A stretch of DNA of 64,000 nt. Origin: Capra hircus. Taxonomy: Eukaryota; Chordata; Mammalia; Artiodactyla; Bovidae. Within the stretch, counting starts at the first letter, position 1; each line of letters opens with the position of its first letter. The DNA is taken from positions 35,695,210 to 35,759,209 of the forward strand of contig NC_030821.1 of the NCBI RefSeq assembly GCF_001704415.2, in the 5' to 3' direction. Shown here one piece after another: positions 33,370 to 44,240 of this stretch. The translations under genes and the position numbers were made by a program. Under the pieces are notes generated by a model, which worked only from the letters and a program-made list of their open reading frames with translations, searched no databases and had not been told where the DNA came from.

Positions 33370-33660
33370 CGTTCACCTGAAACTATCACACTGTCTGTTA
33401 ATCGGCTATGCACTCTAAATTGGCCTCAGTTGTGCCCGACTGCAACGCTACGCACTGTAGCCCACCAGGCTCCTCTGTCCTTGGGATTCTCCAGGCAAGA
33501 ATCCTGCAGTGGGTTGCCACGCCTTCCTCCAAGAGATCTTCCTGACCCAGGGATCAAACCCAAGTCTCTTTTACGTCTCCTGCATTCACAGGTGGGTTCT
33601 TAACCACTAGCGCCACGGGGAAATCAGCTACACCTCAATACAAAATAAAAAGTTTAAAAA
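33370..33660 (+). mobile_element. L1 3' end interrupted by a SINE
   Basis: Left part CACCTGAAACTATCACACTG TCTGTTAATCGGCTAT and right part ATCAGCTACACCTCAATACA AAATAAAAAG together give the ruminant L1 3' end (…GAAACTAACACAACATTGTAAATCAACTATACTTCAATA…). The 33409-33621 SINE splits it. Confidence 0.8.
33400..33630 (-). mobile_element. Bov-tA SINE inside the L1 3' end
   Basis: Body 33409-33621: in reverse TCAGTTGTGCCCGACTGCAA, GCCCACCAGGCTCCTCTGTC, AGGCAAGAATCCTGCAGTGG, GACCCAGGGATCAAACCCAA, CACTAGCGCCACGGGG. AATCGGCTA (33400-33408) and AATCAGCTA (33622-33630) form a 9-bp duplication with one mismatch. Confidence 0.92.
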
Positions 33661-33789
33661 AAGAAGTGACTACGTTAGTGCCAGCCTAGTGCCACTGCGG
33701 ATATCTTTAGATTAGAAACGAGAATGCTTTTTAAATGAATGTTCTGTGATGTCACTCCCCCACCCCAGCTATAGTCTATGGCTTTCTTC

Positions 33790-33912
33790 ACATGACAGGA
33801 GGCAGCTCTAAGAGGTACAAGGACAGGAACTACATCTGCCTTTTCATCAATTCTTTCCACAGCATTTAATATAACACTGGCACATAAGTGTTGAGAAAGA
33901 ATGAATGGATCA
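33790..33912 (+). mobile_element. L2 LINE 3' end fossil
   Basis: ACAAGGACAGGAACTACATC, TTCCACAGCATTTAATATAA, CACTGGCACATAAGTGTTGA, then AAAGAATGAATG follow the L2 3' end (…GGGACTTTGTCT…GCCTGGCACATAGTAGG…TTGAATGAATG). Confidence 0.7.
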
Positions 33913-34134
33913 GTGAACAAAACAAAACATAAGCCACAACTTATGATTGCAGGGGGAGACCTGTACAGTATTTCAAAGCTGCAGCAGAACTTTGCAGAGA
34001 AAAGGATTTTTTCTCCAAAAGACAAATGGTACCATCATCACTTCATAGCCTTTTCCAGTTACAGAAGGCACATGGTTCCAGGTGTATGAGAATATATCTG
34101 AGGTAATCTGGGCTGAAAGCCCTAGGATCCTGCA

Positions 34135-34300
34135 ATAGTCACGTCCCTTGTTGTTTCTATGAGCTTTTTCATTTGAAAGTTAAGGAAATTGGGACCCAGA
34201 AAGTTAAGCAGTCTTACTCAGGTCTAGCTCAAGTTCACAGAAGAGCCTGGACTGGATCCCAGGCTGGCCTCCCCTGGTTCATGCTTCTTTCCCCACCAGC
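34135..34300 (+). mobile_element. MIR SINE fossil
   Basis: GTTAAGGAAATTGGGACCCA, GAAAGTTAAGCAGTCTTACT, CAGGTCTAGCTCAAG, GGACTGGATCCCAGGCTGGC follow the MIR core. Confidence 0.7.
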
Positions 34301-34483
34301 ATGTTGACGCCCTCACTCTAAGGGGCAACGGTGAGCATCTTCATAGGAACATAGTCAGTTAACTCGGTATACTCCCAATGCACCTGTCAGGGCAAACTGT
34401 GATCTCGTTCTTTAGATCATTTGGGTGGCAGAACTTCTCTTTGTCTATTTAAAGTATTTCAGAGACATTTATGGGCCCCCAAG

Positions 34484-34712
34484 GGCTTCACAGTTGGCAC
34501 TACTGGTCAAGAACCTGTCTGCCAATGCAGGAGACACAGAGATACAGGTTCGATCCCTAGGTCAGGAAAATTCCCTGGAGGAGGGCACAGCAACCCACTC
34601 CAGTGTTCTTGCCTGGAAAATTCCATGGACAGAGGAGTCTGGCGGGCTACAGTCCATAGAGTCACAAAGAGTCAGACACGACTAAAGCGACTTAGCGTGC
34701 ACGCATGCACAT
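34484..34712 (+). mobile_element. Bov-tA SINE
   Basis: GGGCTTCACAGTTGGCACTA, GGTTCGATCCCTAGGTCAGG, CACAGCAACCCACTCCAGTG, ATTCCATGGACAGAGGAGTC, ACACGACTAAAGCGACTTAG, with a GCACGCATGCACA tail. A short insertion (ACAGAGATAC) lies in the head. Confidence 0.92.
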
Positions 34713-35496
34713 TGGTCCCTAAATGGATCTAAAGTGACCACTGCTTTACAGTTTGTGATCCTAAGGAATAGCAGCCAGGTGAGTTCTTCTGAAGAGGACC
34801 AGAAAAAACCCCAGACAGGGTCTCTACTTCAATGTCCACTGAACTGACTGCTCTGTTTCCCCTACTTTCTTGCATATAGCATTTCATCACTCCAGCTGCA
34901 TCATTAATGCAAAGTGTCCTGGCTCCATACAGGCAAAAAGTGATGGTGCCTGAGAATGGAATCCATAGAAGGTCATTAACTGTCCAAATTACTGGGTAAA
35001 TTCAAGCACCTAAATACAATAGGCTTCTAAAAAACTGGGGCAGGGAGGGGAGAGAAAGAGGGCAGTCACTGAACCCAAAGTGGCAATACAGGTGACTAAA
35101 GAGAATAAGGTAAGGCAAGAGGGTGGATGGTTCAACTCCAAGGATCTAGACAATCCATCTCCAATGAAAACACTTACAGAGAGGGCTCTGCTTATAAACA
35201 TCTTTCTTTATTTTCTTTTTGGATGGATTTCTAAATTTTCTAAAGAGTCCAGGTTATTGAAAATAACTGCACTGCTCATGTCTCTTGGTTAAAGACATGT
35301 CAAAAATTCTAGAAGAACACTAACAACTAAAGCCCCAAATAGCATAATGTCCTTCATCAATCTCATCTCAGAGGCTTTACCAACCCACAGAAGTCCAGCT
35401 GCTTACACATGCAATTTATTACTCCTTCAGTGAGCCCTCTTTTGGATTCTCAGCCATGTGGGATATGTCGTAACAACATAGTAACAATCATCCCTA
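34713..35496. other. Unique sequence
   Basis: No repeat or exon recognised. Confidence 0.35.
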
Positions 35497-35717
35497 GGCT
35501 TCCCAGGTGGCCCTAGTGGTAAAGAGCCTGCCTGCCAATGTAGGAGACAAAAGAAACACAAGTTCGATTCCTGAGTCGGGAAGATTCCCTGGAGGAGGGC
35601 ACAGCACCCTGCTCCAGTATTCTTACCTGGAGAATCCCAGGACAGAGGAGCCTGGTGGGCTCAAGTCCACAGGGTCACAGAGAGTCAGACGCAACTGAAA
35701 TGATTCAGCACAACAAC
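35497..35717 (+). mobile_element. Bov-tA SINE
   Basis: AGGCTTCCCAGGTGGCCCTA, AGTTCGATTCCTGAGTCGGG, GCTCCAGTATTCTTACCTGG, AGGACAGAGGAGCCTGGTGG, GAGTCAGACGCAACTGAAAT. CAATCATCCCT before and CAACCATTCCCT after may be a decayed target-site duplication. Confidence 0.92.
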
Positions 35718-36077
35718 CATTCCCTCCATAAGAACACATTTATAATATCACCCGGAAGAAATGCAGGGCCGCTGACACCACAGTCTATACATTTCACTCC
35801 CTGGTTTTCTTGGTCCTCCCCTCATGTGGTTATCATCTTCCAGGAAGTCCCAACCAGCAACAAAAACACTGAACTGTGTTGCATCCAAAAGATTTCAAAT
35901 AAAACCAAAACAAACTCATCTCACTGCTTTACGGCTCCTTCCTTCTCACTGCTCGGTCTCCGCTCTCCTTCCAAGCAGCTCAGGCAACAGCCCATCTTGA
36001 TTGCCACACACCTCATATTAAGCATTACTCTGCCTTCTTCAAAATGATTTTGGGGTTTGTTTGCATGCTTTTGATGT
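35718..36077. other. Unique sequence
   Basis: No repeat or exon recognised. Confidence 0.3.
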
Positions 36078-36190
36078 TGTTTTGGCCATTCCATGCAACT
36101 TGCAGGATCTTAGTTCCCTGGGACAAGAACCTAGCTCCCCAGTCCTACAAGCCTAGAAGCCTAAAGCACTGGGACTACCAGGGAACTCCC
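36078..36190 (-). mobile_element. CHR SINE, head part
   Basis: Reverse complement: GGGAGTTCCCTGGTAGTCCC, AGTGCTTTAGGCTTCTAGGC, GAGCTAGGTTCTTGTCCC, AGGGAACTAAGATCCTGCAA. Diverged and 3'-shortened. Confidence 0.78.
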
Positions 36191-36445
36191 TGAACTGGAT
36201 TTTTAAAATCCATTCCCTGGAAAAAGCGATCTCTGGGGGAAAAAAAAAAAATTCACAATTCCTTCTTACAAGTAAACATGACATTCACTGTATTTAACAA
36301 ACATATGCCAGGTATCCGGTTGAGGGGTGGGGGGCAGGGAGGAGATAAAAAAATCAAGTAAGCTATAATCCCTGTCCAAGGGAGTTCATACTTTCACAAA
36401 GGAAGATGGGCACAGGCAGCAGTGCCATGTAAAATAATAATGATA
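36191..36445. other. Unique or old-repeat sequence
   Basis: An A13 run lies at 36240-36252. CAAACATATGCCAGGTATCC near 36298 resembles an ancient mammalian repeat, but I cannot name it. Confidence 0.3.
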
Positions 36446-36660
36446 GGGCCTTCCTGGCGGTCCGGTGGTTGAGAATAAGCCTTACAATGCATGGGACGTG
36501 GGTTCAACCCCGGAGCAGGGAACTAAGATCCCACATGCTGTGGGGCCACAAAGCCTGTGTGCCACAACTACTGAGGCTATGCACTCTGGAGCCTGCATAC
36601 CACAGCAGAAGATCCATGTGCTGCAACTAAAACGCAGCACAGTGAAAACTAAAATAAAAT
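36446..36660 (+). mobile_element. CHR SINE
   Basis: GGGCCTTCCTGGCGGTCCGG, GGGTTCAACCCCGGAGCAGG, GAACTAAGATCCCACATGCT, GCACTCTGGAGCCTGCATAC, ATCCATGTGCTGCAACTAAA, ending AACTAAAATAAAATG. Near full length. Confidence 0.9.
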
Positions 36661-36694
36661 GATTGTAATCACATGATAATAACATTATAGTAGC

Positions 36695-36850
36695 AAGAAG
36701 AATGGAGAAGGAAATGGCAACCCACTCCAGTATTCTTGCCTGGAGAATCCAAGGGACAGAGGAGCCTGGTGGGCTGCCATCTATGGGGTCGCACAGAGTT
36801 GGATACGACTGAAGTGACTTAGCAGCAGCAGCAGCAGCATTAAGAAGAAT
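36695..36850 (+). mobile_element. BOV-A2 SINE, one monomer, with TSD
   Basis: Body 36704-36841: GGAGAAGGAAATGGCAACCC, GAGGAGCCTGGTGGGCTGCC, GGTCGCACAGAGTTGGATAC, TGAAGTGACTTAGCAGCAGC with an (AGC)n tail. AAGAAGAAT flanks it at 36695-36703 and 36842-36850. Confidence 0.93.
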
Positions 36851-37068
36851 TTATACAAGGTGAAACTGTGGAGTATACACTTAATCAGACAAAATACTTC
36901 TGTCTTACATCAGATTTGGTCGAAGGGAGGGCTGACTTCAGGAGTGGGTGGCCCAGGCAATGACAAAGAAATCCAGCTCTTTCAGAAGCATCCTAGCCTT
37001 GGTTTAATGCTCTACTGTGCATCTTAACAACTTCTGAGTCAGGAGCCTGCATTTTCATTTGCTGCTAC

Positions 37069-37544
37069 ACCCTTTAACATATAGTCGAAGATATGGTTTT
37101 TCCAGTAGTCATGTATGGATCTGAGAGTTGGACCATAAAAAAGGCTGAGTGCTGAAGAATTGATGCTTTCAATCTGTGGTGCCAGAGAAAACTCTTGAGA
37201 GTCCCTTGGACTGCAAGGAGATCCAACCAGTCCATCCTAAAGGAAATCAGTGCTGAATATTCATTGGAAGGACTGATGCTGAAGCTAAAGCTCCAATACT
37301 TTGGCCACCTGATGCCAAGAGTCGACCCACTGCAAAAGACCCTGATGATGGGGAAGATTGAGGGCAGGAGAAGAAGAGGGCGACAGAAGATGAGATGGTT
37401 GGATGGCATTATCAACTCCGTGGACATGAGTCTAATAAGCAAACTCTGGGAGGTAGTGAAGGACAGGGAAGCCTGATGTGCTGCAGTCCATGGAGTCACA
37501 AAGAGACACAGATGAGTGACCACACAACAGCAAGGACCCTTTAA
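37069..37544 (+). mobile_element. BovB LINE 3' fragment with 9-bp TSD (AAC-tail type)
   Basis: Body 37078-37535: ATGGTTTTTCCAGTAGTCAT, AAGGCTGAGTGCTGAAGAAT, CTTGAGAGTCCCTTGGACTG, AAAGACCCTGATGATGGGGA, AGGACAGGGAAGCCTGATGT, tail CACACAACAGCAAGG. ACCCTTTAA flanks it perfectly at 37069-37077 and 37536-37544. A 93-codon remnant frame of the reverse-transcriptase C-terminus survives at 37195-37476. Confidence 0.95.
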
Positions 37545-40234
37545 GTTATGTGGCTGGGGCTGCTTTCAGGCTAAGACCTGCAAACGTCCATCTCTGGCTC
37601 ACAAACAGCTCCCTTTCACACAAACTGCTATGGTCAAATGAGAAAGCTGAGGGCAGAAGAAGACACGATATTTGTTCAGTGGAGCCTCCAGGTGAGAAGG
37701 CAAATTCCTCCTCACAGGAGAGGGTTGAAATGATGTTGCTGATGATCTGAACTCATATATTTCTGCCCTGATCATCAACATCTTAGACCTTTGGAATCAG
37801 AGAACCTCGAGGACAGGGGCCTCATTTTGGGGTAAAGAGCTGGACATTGGGGTGACTTGCCAAAGAATGAACAGTTACTTCTGGGAAGACAGGATAAAAA
37901 CCAAGGCTGTTGCTCTCTCAGCTACATGAAGTTCCATTTGATGAGAACTGTTGAACTGCTCCGTTCACTGCTCATACGTAGTTAATACCTGGTTGAACAC
38001 TCAAGTATGTATGCATGCATGCGTAAATGAAGGAACAAACCAAAAAGGCAAAAAAATAAATTTTTTCTCAGGAGGCACAGAATCTAAAAGTTTCGATGTT
38101 TCCTTTACTTAAACTTTCTGAAAAATCTTCAGTTTTCTTTTTAAGTCCTTCAACGAAGGAATGCCTCTTTGGAAAAACACCAAACAGGGACTATAAAATA
38201 ATGATGATGATGATAAGAGCAATAACTTTGATTTAGAACATGACAATAGAGGAAGGCGGAGAGATCTCAATGGCAGCCGACTCAGATCTTATATCCAACA
38301 GAATTTAGTAATGAGTCTCCTTTCCTGGTAACTCTCAAATATATGAAACCTCAGGCCAGGGCCTGAATGTCTGTCAGATATGACGAGAGATGCGTGTGTT
38401 CAAGCCCAAAGGGTCTCTTGACACATGGGTCGATATTTCAAAAACAAAAAGATTAGAACAATGCATTACAGAGAAGGAATTTTAAAAATTTTTCTTTTAA
38501 AAGAGAAAAGTAAAAAAGAGACCATTTCTGTACAGAGCAAATGCTTGTGACATTGAGTAAAATGAGCGTGCAAAGACCAAGGACTTTGAGTTATGCTCCC
38601 ATTAAAACAACCTCAAAAGCCCAAGGCCAAATCGAACACTGAACTAGTGAGCCCTGGGTTGATTAAAGAAACTTCCTTTGTGGTGGGTCACTTGAGCCAA
38701 GTCTCAGTCCGTCCTGTTCCTTGGCTTTAGCAGTTGGGGTCCTCTTGGACACTTACACCTTGTAAGTCACTGGAAGGAGAAAATTAGCTCGTGAAATGTC
38801 ATGCATGAAAGAGTGCTGGGTATAAAGTAAGTGCTCAAAACATGATGTCTATTTATGGGTGAAGTCTGACCAAGTAGTGTTCTGTATTGTAATGTCTGCA
38901 ATGCTGAACTCGAGAGAGAGCTCCCTCAAAGAAAGCAGAAAAATACACACACTGTGGAGATACCAGACACAAGCTCAAAACAGATTGTCTACAGGCAGGT
39001 GACTTAAACCTAAGAAGCAGCCCTTTCTCTGAGCACCTCCCGCAATCACTCCATGCACAAAACAGGCACCTACTGCGTGCTATGCAATGTGGAAGGTGCC
39101 AGGGAACACCGCAATAAGCCATATGCACTGGCCTCCCACTGCAGTGCTCACAGACCAGCCAGGAAAGCGGCGAGCAGGCATGGAGTGGGAGCTGAGTAAC
39201 TGCTGAACGAACGGACTGATGGAAAATGATGACCGAAAAGAAAAACCAAAGAATTATAAGCAGGCTCGATGGATTTTTCTGGTGAGATTCACGCCAGATT
39301 CCCCAGAACTGTTCCTGTCAGGGTCAGAGGGACAAGGTTGAGGGAAGTGAACCAAAGATGAAGATCTGCCCAGCAGTTCCTAACTCCAAAGCCCAGGCAG
39401 CCGGATGCTTCTTTTAAGATGGGTCTCTATCTGTAGCCATGTGTTTGATAGAAGTGTGGAAAGCTGGCCAAATGGGTGATCTTATCCTGAACCCAGAAGT
39501 GCGAGACTGCCTGTCACTCACTGTCACCCCCACGAGTGGGCCAGCCAACATTTTTCTTGAGATGCTCACAGACACCCAGGGGAAGAGATGAAGCACCAAA
39601 TGAAACGTGGGGAGTGGGAGGGAACCATGAGTGACAACCATCATCTCTCCCCAGGCTATGAAGACAGATCTGGGCAACCGAATGCAAATGAATTATTTTA
39701 CCCAAATGTTCAAAAGAGTAGAACATTTATCCACACAATCAAGGTGTCCAAGACCACACAGACGTCTTCATTTGGAAAATGGGCAGATTTATCTCTGTAT
39801 ATCCACATCTGGTCCACCCCTCCCAAAAGTCATTTCCAAAAATGGATTAGGACTGGAGGATATGGGAGAAGAGAAGAGAAGATGGTGGCAAAAATGTCTA
39901 TCGAGTTTAAATATATATGTCTATATTTATATAAGCAAAAGAAGAAGTAACAGAGTTCTCCAACAGTCAAGCAGACTGATTGACAAATACATTTCCTGGA
40001 CACACAGCAGTGGAGACATGATTAGGAACTGGGAATATTGAGATGTTGAGGAACTGATAAATCTTTAAAGCTACATTGAAATATAAGGTGTGCATTTGTG
40101 AGTGAGAGAGAGAGTGTGTGTGTGTGCGTGCGCGCGAGAATGTATAAGGGAGGGAAGGAGGTTGAAGAGAGATAAGGAGGGTGGGAAGGAGAGAGAAAAA
40201 GCAAACACCTAGAAGTGGTAATTAGCTAGATATT
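37545..40234. other. Mostly unique sequence
   Basis: A small MIR-like trace lies at 38790-38840 (AAGAGTGCTGGGTATAAAGT) and an old-repeat-like trace at 39050-39130. Overlapping 120- and 136-codon frames at 39588-40041 have no domain. GATGATGAT run at 38203-38213. Confidence 0.35.
40098..40199. repeat. (GA)n(TG)n(CG)n and adjacent polypurine tract
   Basis: 40101-40113 is GA-rich, 40114-40136 is perfectly alternating GT/GC/CG, and 40137-40199 is almost pure purine. The alternating part is a classic Z-DNA-prone sequence. Confidence 0.9.
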
Positions 40235-40467
40235 AAGATGAATTTTCAGCTTCACAGTGGCGCTAGTGGTAAAAATATCCGCTTGCCAATGCAGGAGACA
40301 CAGGAGACATGGGTATGATCCCTGGGTTGGGAAGATCCCCTGGCGGAGGAAATGGCAATCCACTCCAGCATTCTTGCCTGGAAAATGCCATGGACAGACA
40401 AGCCTGGTGGTCCATGGGGTTGCAAAGAGTTGGACACAACAGAGCACACACACACAAGATGAATTTT
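40235..40467 (+). mobile_element. Bov-tA SINE with perfect 12-bp TSD
   Basis: Body 40247-40455: AGCTTCACAGTGGCGCTAGT, GGGTATGATCCCTGGGTTGG, GGAAATGGCAATCCACTCCA, GTCCATGGGGTTGCAAAGAG, tail ACACACACAC. AAGATGAATTTT flanks it at 40235-40246 and 40456-40467. The intact duplication suggests a fairly recent insertion. Confidence 0.96.
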
Positions 40468-41657
40468 ACATGTTCACTGGTCATCCAGAAGCCAAAAATA
40501 AAAGGTAGGGAGAGGATGAAGACATCTATTTTCAAAAATACCCTTCCAAAGAGGCCTGACTCAGGAAATACCAGTGAGGAACAGCTACATGCTGCAAAGT
40601 CGCGTTCCTTTGTCACTCCTCTTCCTTCATTGGGGCATCATAGCGATAATCGTATTCATCCCTTAAGGTTTCTTTGGGGGCTCAGGTCAGAATCCCAAAG
40701 CTCTGCATCATCCTGTCTGGGTCTTAGTATTCTCACCACTTGAAAGGCTCCATAGCTCGTTTGTAAACTGGAGCAGTGACTCTCAAACTTAATATGGACC
40801 ACATGTGAAGAAGGAAATACCCATGTGAAAAAACATTAAGTAAATGTAGTCCCTCAAATTATTTTTACTGAAATGTTACTCCTCATGCACAAATAGAAAA
40901 TTTTAAAAACCAAAGAAATGTCAATTACTTTGATTTGAGATCCTGTTTTGCTAAAAGCCATTGGTCCAAGTTGAGTTCTACAGTAGAAAAACAGAGCTCT
41001 GGTTGGGTTCCATATTTAAGATTTTGGGGGTCCTTTAACTTCCTTTTACATAAGAAGGTTGAACAAAAAGTGATTAGGAGCTTCAAAGTTTTCTTTGCAA
41101 GCTCAAGATAATCAGACTTCAGCTTCCCCAAATGTAGACCAGGAAGCAATCCCTTCATGCTGATTTTACTGAGTAGTCACTTGGGTAAATCTGAAGAGGT
41201 GCTTTGTTCAAATGAAGATAAGGCTAGTTCTGAGGCATTGAAAGCTGCATTAAATGGTAGCTAATCCAATTGCTGAGTCTGGGAGCAGAGGGAAATAAAG
41301 TTAGAGCAGACACCAGCTAAGATTCTTCTAAGAAATGTGGCAAGCTGACATATAAAAATGGGAATCCAACTCATGACAAACACATGGTACTGACTGCCTG
41401 GATTCAAGGGCACAAAACAAACATCAACAGTTATGAAATCCACTGCTTTACTCGGTCCTAGCATCATGATGACCCAGAAAATGCTTTTACGACTGTTCTT
41501 ATATTATGATCAAAATGGAAACAAGAAATGAAGGAATTTGGGCTCACACCTGTGAACATCCAAAATCCAGTATGGGAGACCCAGAGCTGGCAGCAAGTGT
41601 GCAGTAGTACAGAGAGGCTGAGGAAGTTGTTCAAGGACACTCAGTAGGAATATAAAG
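40468..41657. other. Mostly unique sequence
   Basis: CAGTGACTCTCAAACTTA at 40774-40791 looks like a MER5-type terminal fragment. Otherwise nothing is recognised. Confidence 0.35.
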
Positions 41658-41862
41658 CTAATACTCCGGGGTCCCCCTGGTGGTCCAGAGATTAGGCGTC
41701 CACCTTCCAACGCAGGGGATATTCAATGCCTGGTCGGGGAACTAAGATCCCACATGCCGTGAGGCAACTAAGTCGGCACACTGCAATGAAGAGCCCACAT
41801 GCCACAGTTAAGACTGAACGCAGCTCCAAATAAATAAATGTAAAACAAAAACCTAATACTCC
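41658..41862 (+). mobile_element. CHR SINE with perfect 10-bp TSD
   Basis: Body 41668-41852: GGGGTCCCCCTGGTGGTCCA, GGATATTCAATGCCTGGTCG, GGGAACTAAGATCCCACATG, GAAGAGCCCACATGCCACAG, tail AAATAAATAAATG. CTAATACTCC flanks it at 41658-41667 and 41853-41862. Confidence 0.95.
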
Positions 41863-42152
41863 TAAGACTCTTCCCCCTTCCTCGCTCACTCAAATCCAGC
41901 TGCACTGGGCTTCCCGCTGCTCCCTGACTAGACTCTCTTGTCTGCCTCAGGGTCTTTGCACTGACTGTCTTTCCTTCGTGGTATATTCTTCCTCTATTTC
42001 ACAAGACTGACACCTTTCTCTACTCCTGTTCCACCTAAAAGCCCTGCTCAGAGAGGCCTCTTGGTCTCAGTAGATCCAGTCACTTTCAAGCACATCATAA
42101 AACTTATTTTAATTCTCTGCCTAGCCTTAAGACTCAGGTATATTTTAATCTA

Positions 42153-42173
42153 GGACTTTCCAGGTGGCACTAC
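42153..42173 (+). mobile_element. Isolated SINE head-like fragment
   Basis: GGACTTTCCAGGTGGCACTA resembles only the first ~20 bases of a Bov-tA or CHR head. Retrotransposed copies usually lose the 5' end, so a lone head is unexpected. It may be chance similarity. Confidence 0.35.
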
Positions 42174-42269
42174 ATTGGCTAGTTTGTTTATTCTCTGTCT
42201 ACAGAATATAAGCCCCATGAGAGCTGGGCCTTTCTTGGTCTTATTTACAGTTTTATCCCATATTCCTGA

Positions 42270-42478
42270 ATCCCCCAGTGGCTTAGTGGTAAAGAATCTG
42301 CCAGCAATGCAAGAGACATGGGTTTGCTCCCTGGGTCAGGAAGATCCCCTTCGGGAGGAAATTGCAACCCACTCCACCTTGCCTAGAAAATTCCATGGAC
42401 AGAGGAGCCTGGCAGACTACGGTCCATGGGGTCTCAAAGAGTCAGACACAACTTAGGGACTAGACAACAAATGACAAC
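42270..42478 (+). mobile_element. Bov-tA SINE inside L2
   Basis: CCCCCAGTGGCTTAGTGGTA, TTTGCTCCCTGGGTCAGGAA, AAATTGCAACCCACTCCACC, ATTCCATGGACAGAGGAGCC, GTCAGACACAACTTAGGGAC with tail AGACAACAAATGACAACA. Confidence 0.91.
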
Positions 42479-42545
42479 ACCCATCCATATGCCTGAGCCC
42501 ATTATACACGATCAATCAATAGTTTGTTAAATGAACAAATGAATG

Positions 42546-43517
42546 GAGAACTGCACAGCACAGGGCACAGAAAGGTGATGCAACTGTCCCTTATTCAGCT
42601 CTGCCCATGATCCCCCTTTTGAACCTGCCACATCACACTTTTCTTATTTCGTTTCCAAGTTATCAAGTCCAGACTCCAGCTCACAGGCTGGGTGGGGAAG
42701 GCCTGGCTCCACCTGGGGCTGCCCGCTTCCCAGGGCCATGAACCCTCCCCTCCTGGCTCCAGCTCTGAGAACCTCTGCCACCATCCTGCCAGCACTTCTG
42801 CTCTTGACTCCGATTCTGAACAAAGGTTATCTTTCCCATCCAGAACAGCCTGTGCCTTCTCTGATGTGCATTGCTTCAGTACAATGTTTTGCAACCCCTT
42901 CAGTCTGAGACACACCCATACCCTTTCAGAGCCCCCCTCCCCACTGCACCCCAGCCCCTGATACAGGAAGACCAGGATCCTGAGGAGATTGTTTTGTTCT
43001 CCTCCATCTGTCTCCCCAGAGTGAGTAATGTCTTTTAAAAAAAAAACTCTTTTACCTGCCTTCAGGAAGAAGGGGTCCAGGGAGGCAGGCAGGCAGGGTG
43101 GAAATAGAGCTGGCTTTATAAGAGAAGAGGGAGGCAGGCAAGCTCCGGGCCGCTAATAAGGAGAGACAGGAGGGCCTGGGGAGCTGCCCACGAGCGGGGA
43201 GAGGTCCCCAGTGCTTCAGCGGAGACCAGGAAGCCACTGCCCATTAAGCTTCAGTGCAGAAGCTCTGGAGGCAGTGGCCAGTGGGGAAATTTCCTCCAAG
43301 GAATGTCACACTCCACTTCCCTTCCTTCTCATCTTGATGACCCTCTTTGCTTTCGTCTATCTCTTCAAAGGGCTCATGCCTTTCAGTTTCTGGCTACAGA
43401 ATGAAAGCCGATAGGCAGTGAATTCCCAGGGAGTCAGCCAGATGGGTGCTTTGAAAACCCAGAGCTCCAAAGAGGAAAGGCAGCTTGGTGGAGGGAAATA
43501 AACTAGGAATTTGGGAT
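42546..43517. other. Unique GC-richer sequence
   Basis: No repeat recognised. 42660-43260 is locally GC-richer but CpG-poor. I find no splice-bounded coding exon; frames of 89-106 codons overlap on both strands. Confidence 0.35.
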
Positions 43518-43725
43518 TAACATATACACACTATTATATAAAAAAATAGATAAACAACAAGGGCCTCCTGCATAGCACAGGGAACCATAGTCTATATCTT
43601 ATAATAACCTATAATGGAAAAGAATCTGAAAAAGAATAGATATATGTGAACAAATGAATCATTTTGCTGTATGCCTGAAACTGACACAGCACTGTAAATC
43701 AACTATACTTCAATTAAGAGAGAGA
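43518..43725 (+). mobile_element. L1 3' UTR end, ruminant type
   Basis: ACACACTATTATATAAAAAA ATAGATAAACAACAAGGGCC, TCCTGCATAGCACAGGGAAC, AATGGAAAAGAATCTGAAAA, TGAATCATTTTGCTGTATGC, TGTAAATCAACTATACTTCA. This is the well-known 3' end of artiodactyl L1. Confidence 0.9.
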
Positions 43726-44059
43726 CAGCGAGATAAAGCAAGCAAGCCCAGAATTCCTCCCTACTGTGGCTTATACTGCAAGTAAAAGGAAAACAGACTT
43801 ATGCACAATGGGACAGGACATGGGTCTACATGCTTCTTATTTTATTATTAATTTTTAAAGCACAGAAGCTTTTCCTCCACAAAAATGTTAAACCTCAAGA
43901 TATAAAAACAATTAAGAGCAGAGATCGGAAGCCACAAAGCCACTCCATTCCTCTCACCCTGACTTGATCTCACACGTTCATCTAACCTAGGGATTCTTGA
44001 GGATTCAGCAGAACACAGCTTACAGAGCATCCTCAGGGAGAAAGGCTCAGAGCTTTATT
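43726..44059. other. Unique sequence
   Basis: No repeat or exon recognised. Confidence 0.3.
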
Positions 44060-44240
44060 ATCAGAACAGACCTGGGCTTGAAAATCTGCTCTGATGCTTA
44101 GTAAACACTGGTCGCCTCAATTTCTTCATCTCTAATATGAAGACCTGCAAACCTCCTAGGATTGTGGTGAGAATTAGATGGTCATGGGCATTCGGGAGCC
44201 CACCCCCTGGAGCAGCTCTTAGGAAACAACACAGTGGTTG
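44060..44240 (-). mobile_element. MIR SINE fossil
   Basis: In reverse orientation: GACCTGGGCTTGAAAATCTG, CTCTGATGCTTAGTAAACAC, GCCTCAATTTCTTCATCTCT, ATTGTGGTGAGAATTAGATG. Confidence 0.75.

Larger units (their letters stand above)
41885..42545 (+). mobile_element. L2 LINE 3' region, split by a Bov-tA SINE
   Basis: CTTGTCTGCCTCAGGGTCTT, TGCACTGACTGTCTTTCCTT, CCTGCTCAGAGAGGCCTCTT, TACAGAATATAAGCCCCATG, AGAGCTGGGCCTTTCTTGGT, then beyond the SINE ATCAATAGTTTGTTAAATGA ACAAATGAATG. This follows the L2 3' consensus over about 450 bp. The SINE occupies 42270-42478. Confidence 0.82.

Noticed and set aside
37074..37523. 149-codon minus-strand frame, the second-longest frame in the window
   Set aside because: Antisense of BovB. 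Length is inherited from the codon structure of the opposite strand and not from an independent gene.
39588..40041. Overlapping 120- and 136-codon frames as a possible gene
   Set aside because: Two different registers of the same unique DNA are open at once, neither has a domain, and there is no start context or splice structure.
42660..43260. GC-richer segment as a possible exon
   Set aside because: CpG-poor, no splice-bounded conserved frame, and open frames on both strands are short and without domains.
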